A stretch of 64,000 bases of DNA. Source: Reclinomonas americana ATCC 50394. Taxonomy: Eukaryota; Jakobida; Jakobea; Jakobida. The DNA is taken from the NCBI GenBank assembly GCA_048213135.1, contig PS015203.1:62001-126000 (forward strand), given 5' to 3'. The translations under genes were made by a program, and so were the position numbers. This document shows positions 29,718-41,237 of this stretch, one piece after another. The notes below the pieces were generated by a model, which saw nothing but the letters and a program-made list of their open reading frames with translations, ran no database searches and was not told where the DNA came from. Position 1 is the stretch's first letter. Every line of letters starts with the position of its first letter.

Positions 29718-31685
29718 TCATGAAGGTGCCCTGTATTCCACATCCACGGCATCCACACTCTCCTCCACATCTGCATATCGGTGCTTGGCGGCAGCCAACA
29801 GCAAGTCACGACGCTGGCTTCGTGGATTCATCGCCAGCGGATCGCTGGAGTGGCGCAACTTGACCCGCGCGCGCGTCTGTAAATTCACCTGTGGCGAGAA
29901 CACCACGGGCTTTTCGCTCCGCGGCGGTGACCGCCGTGGACTTGGCACCGCCGGAATCGTTGAACATACTCTCCGTACCATTTCACGGACCACACGTCGC
30001 GAGCCTGGTCTCAGCTGCTTTCTGGGTGGCGGAACAGCGGCCGGTATCCGTGCCGAGTTGGTGGTGGTCAGCGACGGTAACCTGGGTGACACAGGCACCG
30101 TCGATGTGGCAGTAGTAGGTGGTGTTGTGGGCAGCGCCGGCAGAGGCTGAGAGCGCGAAAGTCGCGGAGTATAAAGACGCGGTCCACCGCCGCCACCGGG
30201 CACTGGCAGATCGACAAGCGTCGAGGGCACAACACGAGGCGACAAGGCGGCAGCGGCAGCGCTGCTCTCCTCCGGCAACGTCAGCCGGCGATCTGCAGGC
30301 GACACGGAGCGATTGTGCCGCGGTCCGCGCCGCCGGTCGGCCAATTCCTTGCGATACTATACGCGCGCTCTCGTTAGTTATCTACAAAGACAGCTCTCGC
30401 GTTTCACATTATACATTCGCTCACCTCGGACACGAGCTGAGCGTGAGCACTGGCGGTGCGCGGCGACAGGCCACCACTGCCCGTCACGGGCGTGGATGGC
30501 ACCGACAACACGAGGGAGAGCACAGATGTCAGCGTCGACTCACTATCTGCTGTGTTTGAGCGGTAGGTGGCGACCACGGATTCAGCAGGCACCGTCGCCA
30601 GCGTGGCAATCTCGGTTGGATCCACTGGCGCCCACGGTAAGTCCTCCCCGTACTCCAACATCTCCTGTGGTCTCAGTTCCACCGCTCGCTCCAGAATCGC
30701 TACGGCTGTGTTGGGGACAGGACAGAGGGCGGTGAGAGAAGAGGAGAAGAAGAAATGAATACCGTGACGCTGAGACGCAACCGTACGGATACAACTGTGA
30801 GGGAGGGGGGTTAAGAGTGAGGATGTGATGAACATTTAAAGATGAGAGGGCACTCAAGCACCCGCACCTTGTCCAGCGCATGCTGCTGCGAGCGCAGATT
30901 TTGCAGCTCACGCATGACGGTGAGTCTGCGACTGGCAGCAAAGGCCACGTCGGCACGCAGCGCCTCAATCTTGGTGTACGCGTCTGGTTGGTGCGAGTTC
31001 ATGAACTGTGCGCGGCGAGTGAGTGTGACAGGAGACTGCGGGGGAAAAACTGGAGGATAAACAGGAACCTGGCGACTGGCAATGCGACCGGTGGCGATTC
31101 GGTCGTCGAGCACCACCACCTCGTTGAGAACGTCGGAGGCGCATTCGATGAGCTCGGCAATGTCGCCGTGCAGGTCGGCTCGCACGCGCCACATTTGCGC
31201 TAGGGTGATGTCTGCGTAACAAGGGAGAAGAGGGAAAGGGGGGAAAGAGGGGAAGGGGGGAAAGAGGCAGAAGAGAGAAGCGAGAGGGAAGGGAGAAGGG
31301 GGAATGAGGGAGAAAAGAGGGGAAGGGGGATTAGAGAGGAAAAGGGAACGATCGTAAGTGTGTGTGTTTGTGTGTATGTGAGGGGGGATGGCAGAGGGGA
31401 AGAGGAGACAGGAATAATGGACACAAGCGTGTGTGTTTGAGAGTGAAAAAAGGGAGAGAAACTAAGAGTGAGAGGGGATGGGAATGTGCGTGCGTGTGAG
31501 TGAGAAAGAAGGAAGGGAGTGCAACTAAGAGCAAGAGAGAAAGAAAACCCGAGAGGAGAATGACGAGCAGAGAGGAACACAGAAAAGTAAGTGGAGTGAG
31601 AGAGACAGACAAGGCTGAGAGAGAGAATCAGAGGATGACGACAGAAGAGACAGAGACTCTCACTCACTCGCTCACTCAGACACAC

Positions 31686-31725
<40 letters not shown>

Positions 31726-33511
31726 TGAGAGAGATAGAGAGAGAGAGAGGCAGACTGACAGAACAAGATGGGCGAAGACAGAGAGAAAGAAACAGAGCGC
31801 GTGGTGAGTGTGTACACTGGGAGTGCTGCAGAGACTGCGGCACAGAGGAACACGGTGGTTACGACGATATTGATGAAGAGAGATAGTGAAAGACCGCACA
31901 GTCGCAGGCAAAGAATAGTCCAGTGCGGAGCGGCCTGGATTTAGGCTCAGCAGAAGACATTGCGGAAAGGAGTAGCCAGGAAGAGGGCAGAGAGAGGAAG
32001 AGGGACAGAGCAACACGGGTGCTACGCATGGTAGGGGAAACTGCCTGCAGGATACTGTGCACAGCGTACACACTCCCCTCTCCACGCACCCTTCAAATCA
32101 TTGGCAATCACATCGTCGAGGTTGGCGGAGCCGACCTGACACTTGATAATGGTCTTGACCACACACTCGCGTGCCCTATACAGCGACACTCGCGGCAGCC
32201 CGAGTCGCAAGAACCGCACCGGCAGCTCCTCATCCGCCACCGTCGACGCCACATCCGATCGACTCTCGGTTCGTGTGGAGGCCGTGCGCGGTCGCGACGG
32301 TGATCCCGGGAGCGCATTTGGCATGGGCAGTCGCAACGACGACGCTTGCACGGGCTTCTCCTTTCCCCCACGCGCATAATCATCGTCATCGTCGTCGCTC
32401 AGTATGAGTTCCTCCACTTCCTCCAGACCCGCAGTGTTGACTTGATTGCTTTTCATGCGGGGCTGCGAGGCACGCAGGGTGATGAGGGGAGAGAGGGAGA
32501 GAGGGAGTGGAGAAAACAAAGACGAAACGAGAATGTGTCGTTCCATGAGTCGCACAAAGCCGTCAAAGTCCAGCACGCCGGTCTTGCTCGTGTCGGCGGC
32601 CAGCAGGTAGCGATTGGCTTCGGAGAGCGAGACCTCGATGTCTAAGGGGGAGAGAAGGGAAAGAGTGAGGTGAGGGGAGATGAGGGGGAAGGATGAGTGC
32701 GAAAGGGAAAGCGTGTGTGTGAGAGAGAGACAGAAACATGAATGGGAGAGAGAAGGATAAACACGCCCATGACTGCGGATGGAGAGCAGATCAAAGCGAC
32801 TACGAGACACCAAGAGGAGCAAAGGAAGCCAGACAGGACAACGTGATGAACATGACGTGATCGACAGCGGCAGGATGACTCAAGAACATGGGAGCACAGC
32901 GATCAGGGACGGTCCAGTGGAACAAAGGTGAGTTGCAGGAGAAGGCGGTGGAAGAGAGTTCGACAGCGGCCAACAGGCAGGAGGATGAGGTAGGATGGGA
33001 CTAAACAGCCAGACAGGAGAGCGAGCGAGGTAATAGTGACCCAAAGGCCGAAGGAAGAGGAGCAATGCGATCAAGGTCCGTCAAGAGAAGACAGCAGAGG
33101 GAGTGATGATCAACAGTGACCCAAAGGCCGAAGGATGAGGAACATGCGGTCCGCCAGAGTTCAGACAGGAGAGGGAGTGGTGATCGACAGCGGCCGGAAG
33201 GGAGGAGGATGAGGTCGGGTGAGAGCAAGAGATCAAGCGATCAGAAAGGTGGTAGACAACGCGATCGAGAGGACCGGAAGGGAGGAGGATGAAGTGGTGT
33301 GAAGCACAGCGATGCAAACGATTGTCAACAGAAGACTGAGACAGGAGAGTGATCGACTGTGACAGCAGTCTGATTCAAGACAAGAAGAGCGATCAAGCAC
33401 TCGTCTGGTGATCGCAGTGTGAGAGCACACGAGAGAGAGAGAGAGAGAGAGACAGCAGAGGCCATCGATCCAGAGACAGACAGGGTTCAAGTAAGAGGCG
33501 AACGATGCGAT

Positions 33512-33551
<40 letters not shown>

Positions 33552-33817
33552 CGCAACGAAGAAAGGCCATTACTTGCCGAAGTTCCTGCGCGTCAATGTC
33601 GCCACTGTTATCCTTGTCGGTCTGGTGAAACGCGAACTCCAGTTCACTGTCACAAGCACAGTCAGAGAGAACAAGAACAAGAGAGAGTGAGAGAGAGAGA
33701 GAGAGCAAGAGTGAGAGAGTGTGTGACTCACCGACGTGTGAGTGGTAACGCTGTGGCGACGGGGACTAAGAGTCGCGCAGATGGTGTGTCATCACCCCAG
33801 TCGCCTCCACTGTCCAT
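29718..33817 (-). CDS. EF-hand protein with coiled-coil and S/P/R-rich tail
   Basis: Start at 33817 (MDSGGDWGDDTPSARLLVPV), then an EF-hand exon FAFHQTDKDNSGDIDAQELR (about 33570-33655) with a canonical loop. A second EF-hand (AADTSKTGVLDFDGFVRLM, about 32540-32640) has Gly at loop position 12. Next come a D-rich linker with an S/R-rich part (32100-32450), a helical exon with RRLTVMRELQNLRSQQHALD (about 30870-31200), a 13-nt exon (30782-30794, LYPY) that keeps the frame, and AILERAVELRPQEMLEYGE. The tail is S/P/R-rich (29718-30350) and ends VDAVDVEYRAPS. The stop lies 84 bp from the end of ATG3 on the other strand. It is probably calcium-responsive through the first hand. The family is unknown. 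Confidence 0.65.
31230..31810. repeat. Purine-rich intron with (GA)n
   Basis: G/A-rich low-complexity sequence with a (GA)n tract at 31690-31722, lying in an intron of the EF-hand gene. I see no coding feature in it. Confidence 0.75.
32830..33420. repeat. Diverged tandem repeat in EF-hand gene intron
   Basis: Repeating blocks of roughly 70-110 bp that share GACCCAAAGGCCGAAGGA (about 33038 and 33118), GCGGCCGGAAGGGAGGAGGA (33190) with a shortened form at 33273, and GACAGGAGAG-type segments. They lie within one intron on the strand opposite the gene. Confidence 0.7.
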
Positions 33818-34466
33818 GTTGTGAGTGTGCGTGTGTGGAGGGCACACAGCGTTGTGACTGCGAGGAGTGTGTTCGAAAATGCCTGCGGGACTTCCCGTTC
33901 GCACTTCAACGTCCAACTGGCACTCTCTCATGCTCCGGTTTTTCCTCATTCTGAAATGTGCGAGTGCTCGATATAGCGTGTATTGTGTTGTGAATTAGCG
34001 ATCGTGGGCTGTGCTGGTGGCTGAGTGAAGGAGCGCATGAGCTTCGATATCGACGCTCACGTGTTCGAAATGCAATTGCAATTGGTTTTGTACATCTTCT
34101 GAGAGGAATGATGGCTGTGTTGGGCAGTCTGCGTTGCGCTCCAGTGACCCACGACGATGATGGACTCGCCTTCACGTCGGCTCTTCTCTGTTGTCGAAAC
34201 GGCAAATCGAAATCGTGAAACGGTCATGTTGCTCTCAATGCCGCTGCCAAGATGGACCCGGGCATCATCCTGACCTCGCCGTCGCCCGCTTAGAGGGGCA
34301 AATGAACTAGTTGTTGTTGTTGGTTTGCGGCTGAATTGTACACTGGGGGAAAAAGTGATAGCATGAGGGAAAACTGTGTGAGCTGCCGCTGCAGCTTCCG
34401 GTCGTCGTCCTTGTGCGTCGTGCGCGCAACAAGGCACAGCAGCTGGCGGGCTTGTGAGTCTTGTGT
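33818..34466. other. Intergenic spacer
   Basis: The sequence between the EF-hand gene start and the MORN gene stop has ordinary composition and no microsatellite. I see no exon, RNA gene or repeat that I can support. Confidence 0.5.
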
Positions 34467-35033
34467 TTAAAGGTCGGGGTTGTTCCACTCGGAGTCGACG
34501 GGGAACTTGAGAATGCCGGAGCCACCGACGAGGCCGTCCTTCCACACGGCGGAGAACTGGAAGCCGCCGGGTAGGAACATCGTGCCCTTGCCGTCCTTGC
34601 GTCCGTTGCGCCAGTCGCCCTCGTAGCGCAGTCCGTGTTGGTCGACAAAGACGCCGTGGCCCTCGCGCTGGTGAGCGGAGAAGGAGACGAGAGGGAGTGA
34701 GAAAAGGGAAAGCGAAAAGAAGGGCAATTGAAAGGAAAACTTCGCGCTCGTCTCCTTGTGAGTGAATGTGTCTGTATCACGCTAAACCCTCCCCCCCTCA
34801 ACAGTGCTCTCCTCTGCGTCTCTCTCTCGCTCTCTCTTTCGCTCCCTTTCGATTTCTCGACTCCTCTCTACAGTGCTCTCCTCTCCTTTTTCTATCGCCT
34901 CTCTCTCTCGCTCTTTTTCTCTTTCTATCTAACTCTGTGTTGCTCACTCGCCGACGTATATATTCGCGGGCGTTCTCTTTGCAGCCGTGCACTCGCTTGC
35001 TCTGCCCTTGCTCGTCCTCAGCCGCTCTCTCCC

Positions 35034-35068
<35 letters not shown>

Positions 35069-38000
35069 GTACGTACGTACGTACGTACTACGTACGTACT
35101 ACTACGTACCGTACCGTACGTACGTACCGTACCGTACGTACCGTACCGTACCGTACCGTACGTACCGTANNNNNNNNNNNNNNNNNNNNNNNNNNNNNNN
35201 NNNNNNNNNNNNNNNNNNNNNNNNNNNNNNNNNNNNNNNNNNNNNNNNNNNNNNNNNNNNNNNNNNNNNNNNTTACCGGGTCCGGGGTCCGTTCCTTTCG
35301 TTCGTCGACCGTCCGGTCGCCTACCGTCCGTCGTCGTCTCGTCCGTCCGTCTCGTCCTCCTCACGCCTCTCCTCCTCCTCTCTCTCTCTCTCTCTCTCTC
35401 TCTCCTTGAAATAGAGCGATGATCTCACCTTATCGTCCGACCATGAACCCTCGTAGCGGCAGCCATTCGAGTAGACCAGCACGCCGAGGCCGTTTGCGCG
35501 GTCGTTGCGCCACTCGCCTTGGAACACGTCGCCGTTGTGGTAGTACAGGTCGCCCTGGGTGAGAGGGAGATGACAGTGAGCAGGGTGGAAGGGAGAGGAG
35601 ATGGAAGGAGAACAGAAAGTAGAATAACACAGAAACGGGGGAGACGACAGACTGAATGTCGACAGACTCGGTGACCTGGTGAGAAAGAAACAACTGATGA
35701 AGTGCAAGTGGCAGAGGCACAGACAAAACGGGTGCATAGAGCATGCGTTCTTATCGTCAGATTTAAAGCGACGAGAAAGAGAGAGAGAAGGAGAGAGAGA
35801 GACAGACGGCACCGCGCTCGAGAGAGAACTTCACCAGCGTAAATGTCTCCGAGGCAGAGAGAAAACAGGTGCTATCGTCAGCCACAGAGTGACGAGGANN
35901 NNNNNNNNNNNNNNNNNNNNNNNNNNNNNNNNNNNNNNNNNNNNNNNNNNNNNNNNNNNNNNNNNNNNNNNNNNNNNNNNNNNNNNNNNNNNNNNNNNNN
36001 NNNNNNNNNNNNNNNNNNNNNNNNNNNNNNNNNNNNNNNNNNNNNNNNNNNNNNNNNNNNNNNNNNNNNNNNNNNNNNNNNNNNNNNNNNNNNNNNNNNN
36101 NNNNNNNNNNNNNNNNNNNNNNNNNNNNNNNNNNNNNNNNNNNNNNNNNNNNNNNNNNNNNNNNNNNNNNNNNNNNNNNNNNNNNNNNNNNNNNNNNNNN
36201 NNNNNNNNNNNNNNNNNNNNNNNNNNNNNNNNNNNNNNNNNNNNNNNNNNNNNNNNNNNNNNNNNNNNNNNNNNNNNNNNNNNNNNNNNNNNNNNNNNNN
36301 NNNNNNNNNNNNNNNNNNNNNNNNNNNNNNNNNNNNNNNNNAGAGAGAGAGAGAGAGAGAGGAGAGGAAGGCAGAGGATGCTTGTGTCACCGAGACTGTG
36401 AAACAAGAGACGCATGGTACAAGAGTTGTCATCGCCGGAGCGCAAAAGAAGGAAGAGTGACTCAGTAACAGAGAGGGCGAGGCACAGCAAAGAAACAAAG
36501 AGATACTGAGAGAGAATGACCCTGCGGCCGAGAAAAGAGCCGCAGTGCAAGAGGATAGCTGCAGGAGTGGGAGAGAAGGAAGAGTGACTCAGCAACAGAG
36601 AGGGCGAGGCACACCAAGGAGACTAACAAATACTGAGAGAGGATGCCAATGTGGCTGAGAAGAGTGTAAAAGGGAGAAAAAGAGAGACTTTCCAACTCCC
36701 CACCCCCCTACACGATACCACAACCACCCTCCCTTTGTCACTCTTCCCCCTCTGCCACCCTCTTCCCTTCCCCCACCCCTTCCCCCTTTGCCACCCTCCC
36801 CCCTTTGCCACCCTTCCCCCTCCACGCACCTGCCCATGCTTCTTGCCCGCCAGCCAATCACCGACATACTTGTCGCCCTCGGCATATGTTAGCGTGCCCT
36901 TGCCGTGCGCCTTGTCGTCCTTCCACTGTCCCTCGTAGCGTTCGCCATTGACATATGTCAGTGTGCCCTGACCCTCCTTGACGTCGCGCACAAACTCGCC
37001 CTCGTATTTGTTGCCGTTGGGGAATATGTATGTACCCCGTCCGTGCATCTGCCCGTCGACCCACTCGCCATCGTACACTCCACCGTCGGCGTAATAGTAC
37101 TTGCCGAGGCCGTGCATTCGACCTGCGACAAACGGGAGGGGTGGGATTGAGCACAGCGCGCGTGCGCACACATCAACATTCCATCTCCAGCACGCACCAT
37201 CTACCCAGTCGCCCTCGTACTTTTCGGCCACGCTGCCGTCGGGTGCGGCGTAGGTGACCACACCGCGACCGGAGCGCCGATCCTCCTTCCACTCGCCGTC
37301 GTACTTGTCTCCGTTGGCGTACACGTACATGCCTGCAGTCGGCAGTGAGCACAGAAAGAGGAGCACTCGCCCGCGCGCCATGCGCACACACCTCTGCCGT
37401 GCATCTTTCCGTTCTTCCACTCGCCCTCGTATCGGTCGCCGTCGGCGTACACCAACTGGCCGCGACCGTGAATGCGACCCTCGACCCACTCGCCATCGTA
37501 GCGGTTGCCGCTGGCGTAGTAGCAAGTGCCGTGGCCGTGCACCTGAGCGCAGAGGTGCGAAATTGAGTGGATATTCAAGAGATAATCATGACACACCGAA
37601 ACCGACCTTGTCGTCCACCCACTCGCCCTCGTATCTGCTGCCGTCGCTGTACACGTAGGTTCCGATGCCGTGGCGCTTGCCGTGCACCCAGTCGCCCTGC
37701 AGAGAAGAGGAAGGGGATGCGTGAGCAAGATCCAAGATGCAATTCGCCATGCACCAAGACGAATTGGACATCGCATTGATCCAAAATGTCATGTGTCTTC
37801 CACTTTCCCTCTCTCTCTCACCGATGCTGCAGCCGCTTGTTGCTGCTGCTGCTGCTGCTGCTGCATCGCCGTCGCCATCAACTCTCGCTGTCTACGCTCC
37901 TCACAACTCTGACACCGACTGCACGACCGCTCACTGCTGGCATCGCTACGCGACCGCCGTGAACTGCGACTGCGATGCCGATGCCGCTCTTCCACCACCT

Positions 38001-38280
38001 CACGCTGCGGCTGCGGCGGTGGCGGCGGCGGAGTATGCTCACGGCGATGACGGTGCGACGAGGAGTGGTGACGCTCGTGCGCAACCGGCTGCTGATGCCG
38101 ACTACTTCTACTGCGCTCACTCGGGCTCTGCAGGAACTCTTGCTTCTGCTGCGCCGCATGCCGCTGCCGGCGCTGCTCTTCCTCCTCTCTCGCCACTGCA
38201 CGATCACGACTGCTGCTTCTCTCTCGGTGGTGATGGCGACTGTGCGAAGGCGATCGCGTCACCGATGTCCACTCAGGCAT
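34467..38280 (-). CDS. MORN-repeat protein with about 14 repeats
   Basis: Start at 38280 ([20 protein letters not shown]). The N-terminus is S/R/H-rich and disordered, with a Q run (about 37840-37862). About 14 MORN repeats follow, for example [56 protein letters not shown] and [20 protein letters not shown], ending [12 protein letters not shown] at 34467. Repeats occur in exons at about 37601-37700, 37400-37545, 37200-37330, 36830-37125, 35428-35555 and 34467-34670. Introns tend to fall at repeat boundaries (after DDK, HGRG, HGQ). MORN proteins are scaffolds that bind membranes, cytoskeleton or partner proteins, and many are flagellar or basal-body proteins. One MORN carries a longer insert ([15 protein letters not shown]). 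Confidence 0.85.
35067..35169. repeat. (TACG)n and (TACCG)n repeats
   Basis: (CT)n followed by ACGT/ACCGT short repeats running into an assembly gap, in the last intron of the MORN gene. Confidence 0.9.
35170..35272. other. Assembly gap
   Basis: A run of N directly after the (TACCG)n repeat, in an intron of the MORN gene. Confidence 0.95.
35899..36341. other. Assembly gap
   Basis: A run of N ending in (GA)n, in an intron of the MORN gene. The surrounding sequence (35640-36700) holds repeated GGCGAGGCACAnCAAnGAnA-type units at about 36476 and 36602. Confidence 0.95.
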
Positions 38281-38368
38281 GGTGGTGGCTCTCGCTCGCA
38301 AAACACACACTGAAACAAACAAACAAACAAGAATGACAGATTGACAGGCAACAAAAGAGACCGCTGAT

Positions 38369-38699
38369 TCACGAGCGCGGAGTATTACGTCTATGTGTAT
38401 CGGGGAGGTACATGACGTTCACAGGTTCAACGAGATCGTCTTCGCCGGTGGATGGAAGTGGAGGAGAGGAGACAGGGAGAAGGGAGTGAAATGTACAGGA
38501 GACATGCTTACTGCAAGAATGGTCTCTCTCCGTGTGTGCTCTTGTGTGTACGTGTGTGTGAGAGAGAGAGAGAGGGAATGAGGGAGAGAGAGTGAGAAAG
38601 AGGGAATGCACCTCGGTGATTCAGAGTCCTTCCTTGCAATGTATTTGTCGATCGCCCTCATTCCTCCTCCTCTCACTCTCCCTCTCTCCGCTCGCGCGC

Positions 38700-38748
<49 letters not shown>

Positions 38749-39372
38749 CGTGTGTGTGAGAGAGAGAGGGAGAGAGAGACTGCATCTGAGTCATTCCTTG
38801 CACTGGACTTATCGGTCTCCCTTTTTCCTCTCCCTCACTCACTCTCTCTCTCTCTCTCTGTGTGCGNNNNNNNNNNNNNNNNNNNNNNNNNNNNNNNNNN
38901 NNNNNNNNNNNNNNNNNNNNNNNNNNNNNNNNNNNNNNNNNNNNNNNNNNNNNNNNNNNNNNNNNNNNNNNNNNNNNNNNNNNNNNNNNNNNNNNNNNNN
39001 NNNNNNNNNNNNNNNNNNNNNNNNNNNNNNNNNNNNNNNNNNNNNNNNNNNNNNNNNNNNNNNNNNNNNNNNNNNNNNNNNNNNNNNNNNNNNNNNNNNN
39101 NNNNNNNNNNNNNNNNNNNNNNNNNNNNNNNNNNNNNNNNNNNNNNNNNNNNNNNNNNNNNNNNNNNNNNNNNNNNNNNNNNNNNNNNNNNNNNNNNNNN
39201 NNNNNNNNNNNNNNNNNNNNNNNCTCTCTCTCTTTCGTCGACTGCACTGAGCATGCAGATGCGTACGTATACGCACATACACATGTGTGCGCAGAGTATG
39301 CATCGTTCTTGTGTGCATGCAGTCGCGCTCTTTGTCGTGTATTGCAGCATTAGACACACACACACACACGCA

Positions 39373-39406
<34 letters not shown>

Positions 39407-40569
39407 GAGAGAGAGAGTGTGTGTGTGTGTGTGAGGGAGAGGAAAAAGGGAGACCGATAAGTCCAGTGCAAGAAGGGACTTGGATGCAGAAAGGGTCCGG
39501 CGCACGCATACACACACACACGNNNNNNNNNNNNNNNNNNNNNNNNNNNNNNNNNNNNNNNNNNNNNNNNNNNNNNNNNNNNNNNNNNNNNNNNNNNNNN
39601 NNNNNNNNNNNNNNNNNNNNNNNNNNNNNNNNNNNNNNNNNNNNNNNNNNNNNNNNNNNNNNNNNNNNNNNNNNNNNNNNNNNNNNNNNNNNNNNNNNNN
39701 NNNNNNNNNNNNNNNNNNNNNNNNNNNNNNNNNNNNNNNNNNNNNNNNNNNNNNNNNNNNNNNNNNNNNNNNNNNNNNNNNNNNNNNNNNNNNNNNNNNN
39801 NNNNNNNNNNNNNNNNNNNNNNNNNNNNNNNNNNNNNNNNNNNNNNNNNNNNNNNNNNNNNNNNNNNNNNNNNNNNNNNNNNNNNNNNNNNNNNNNNNNN
39901 NNNNNNNNNNNNNNNNNNNNNNNNNNNNNNNNNNNNNNNNNNNNNNNNNNNNNNNNNNNNNNNNNNNNNNNNNNNNNNNNNNNNNNNNNNNNNNNNNNNN
40001 NNNNNNNNNNNNNNNNNNNNNNNNNNNNNNNNNNNNNNNNNNNNNNNNNNNNNNNNNNNNNNNNNNNNNNNNNNNNNNNNNNNNNNNNNNNNNNNNNNNN
40101 NNNNNNNNNNNNNNNNNNNNNNNNNNNNNNNNNNNNNNNNNNNNNNNNNNNNNNNNNNNNNNNNNNNNNNNNNNAGTGTGCATTCATGCGTGACGCACAC
40201 CAAACACATGCACTTTCGTCACTCTCACTGTGTCTCTCACTCCCTCCCTCCCTCCCTCTCTCTCTCTCATGCACACACACACTGACCTCATACTTTTCAT
40301 GGTTGGGATACGTAAGGCATCCCTTGCCATGCATCTGGCCTTTTTCGATCTGACCCGTGTACAACATTCTGCTGGCTGGTCTGGTCGCTCGAGAGAGAAA
40401 GAGAGAGAGACACACACACAAGGATCAAGTAAAGGTAAAGAGTGAGAAAGAGTGAGAGATAAAGAAGTCGCTCACGCGACGCGAACAATGGGGGAACGTT
40501 GCGGATTTGGTTGATTGGCGATCCGAGGAAATTCACAGGAAATAACAAAACAACATTGCTGATCGCCAT
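38369..40569 (-). CDS. Short MORN-repeat protein, mostly inside gaps
   Basis: Exon 1 starts at 40569 (MAISNVVLLFPVNFLGSPIN) and runs to a GTGAGC donor near 40478. It splices to an exon at about 40288-40381 with one MORN repeat, MLYTGQIEKGQMHGKG and CLTYPNHEKYE. The end is an exon near 38369-38460 (DDLVEPVNVMYLPDTHRRNT) with a stop at 38369, and a further piece (DKYIARKDSESPR) lies at 38610-38655. More MORN repeats probably lie in or near the two large gaps between. The initial segment is hydrophobic but not a clear signal peptide. The gene sits just upstream of the long MORN gene, on the same strand. Confidence 0.5.
38698..38762. repeat. (GT)n microsatellite
   Basis: (CG)n/(GT)n followed by (GA)n in an intron of the short MORN gene. 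Confidence 0.9.
38797..39472. repeat. Inverted repeat with 42-bp perfect arms around a gap
   Basis: The arm 38797-38838 (beginning CTTGCACTGGACTTATCGGT) recurs as its exact reverse complement at 39431-39472. Similarity continues outwards at lower identity (CTGCATCTGAGTCATTC against CTGCATCCAAGTCCCTT). A diverged direct copy lies at about 38626-38690. Confidence 0.85.
38867..39223. other. Assembly gap
   Basis: A run of N between (CT)n tracts, inside the inverted repeat in the short MORN gene. Confidence 0.95.
39523..40174. other. Assembly gap
   Basis: The largest run of N in the window, preceded by (CA)n. Exons of the short MORN gene may be missing here. Confidence 0.95.
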
Positions 40570-41237
40570 CTTCAACAGCAACAACAACTTTACGAATAAC
40601 TGCAACACAGCTGCATGATGATCATATGAGTGAGCTCAAGAAACTGAGATATCACGAGAAAAGGTCGAGAAAAAGTCGAAGTTCAATCGCAACTACGTAC
40701 GCAGCGCGTGTCCAAAACATCAACACAAACACCAATCTTGAGGCAGCAGCAGGTTCCTTGTGTTCGTGTGTTCGCTCTCGGAGCTCCGAACAAGTCGAGA
40801 ACTGCGAATTCACCGCGTAAGCGTGGTTGACCACTGGATTTGACGCACTTGCAAAGACGCATAGCGTTTTCTGCGATCGTACACGGCACATCGAATTCGA
40901 GAAAAGGCCACAAGCCAGGCAAACAAAGCAAAAGCCGGGTCTGGATCCGTGGAGTCGTCAATGATGGTGTGACAGAAACAAAAGAGGGAGCATGTTACAA
41001 CAACAACCAACTGTACTACTTTACAAATCCAAACAGCAACAGCCGCATGATGATCACCATCTTGAGTGAGCACCAGAAACAGAGCATCACGAAAAAAAGC
41101 GAGAGATGGCTAATGCTGGTGTTTCTGCAAGAGAAACCACGGCTCGTGACTAGGGAGACAGCACGACAAGCTGGAGTTAAAGGTCAAAGGAAAAAGGACA
41201 GACAACGTGCAGTTCAGTCGGATTGACACCGCCAACG
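40570..41237. other. Intergenic spacer before the NLR-like array
   Basis: About 670 bp of more A-rich sequence without microsatellites. No exon, RNA gene or repeat was found. It separates the MORN genes from the stop codon of array gene A. Confidence 0.55.
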
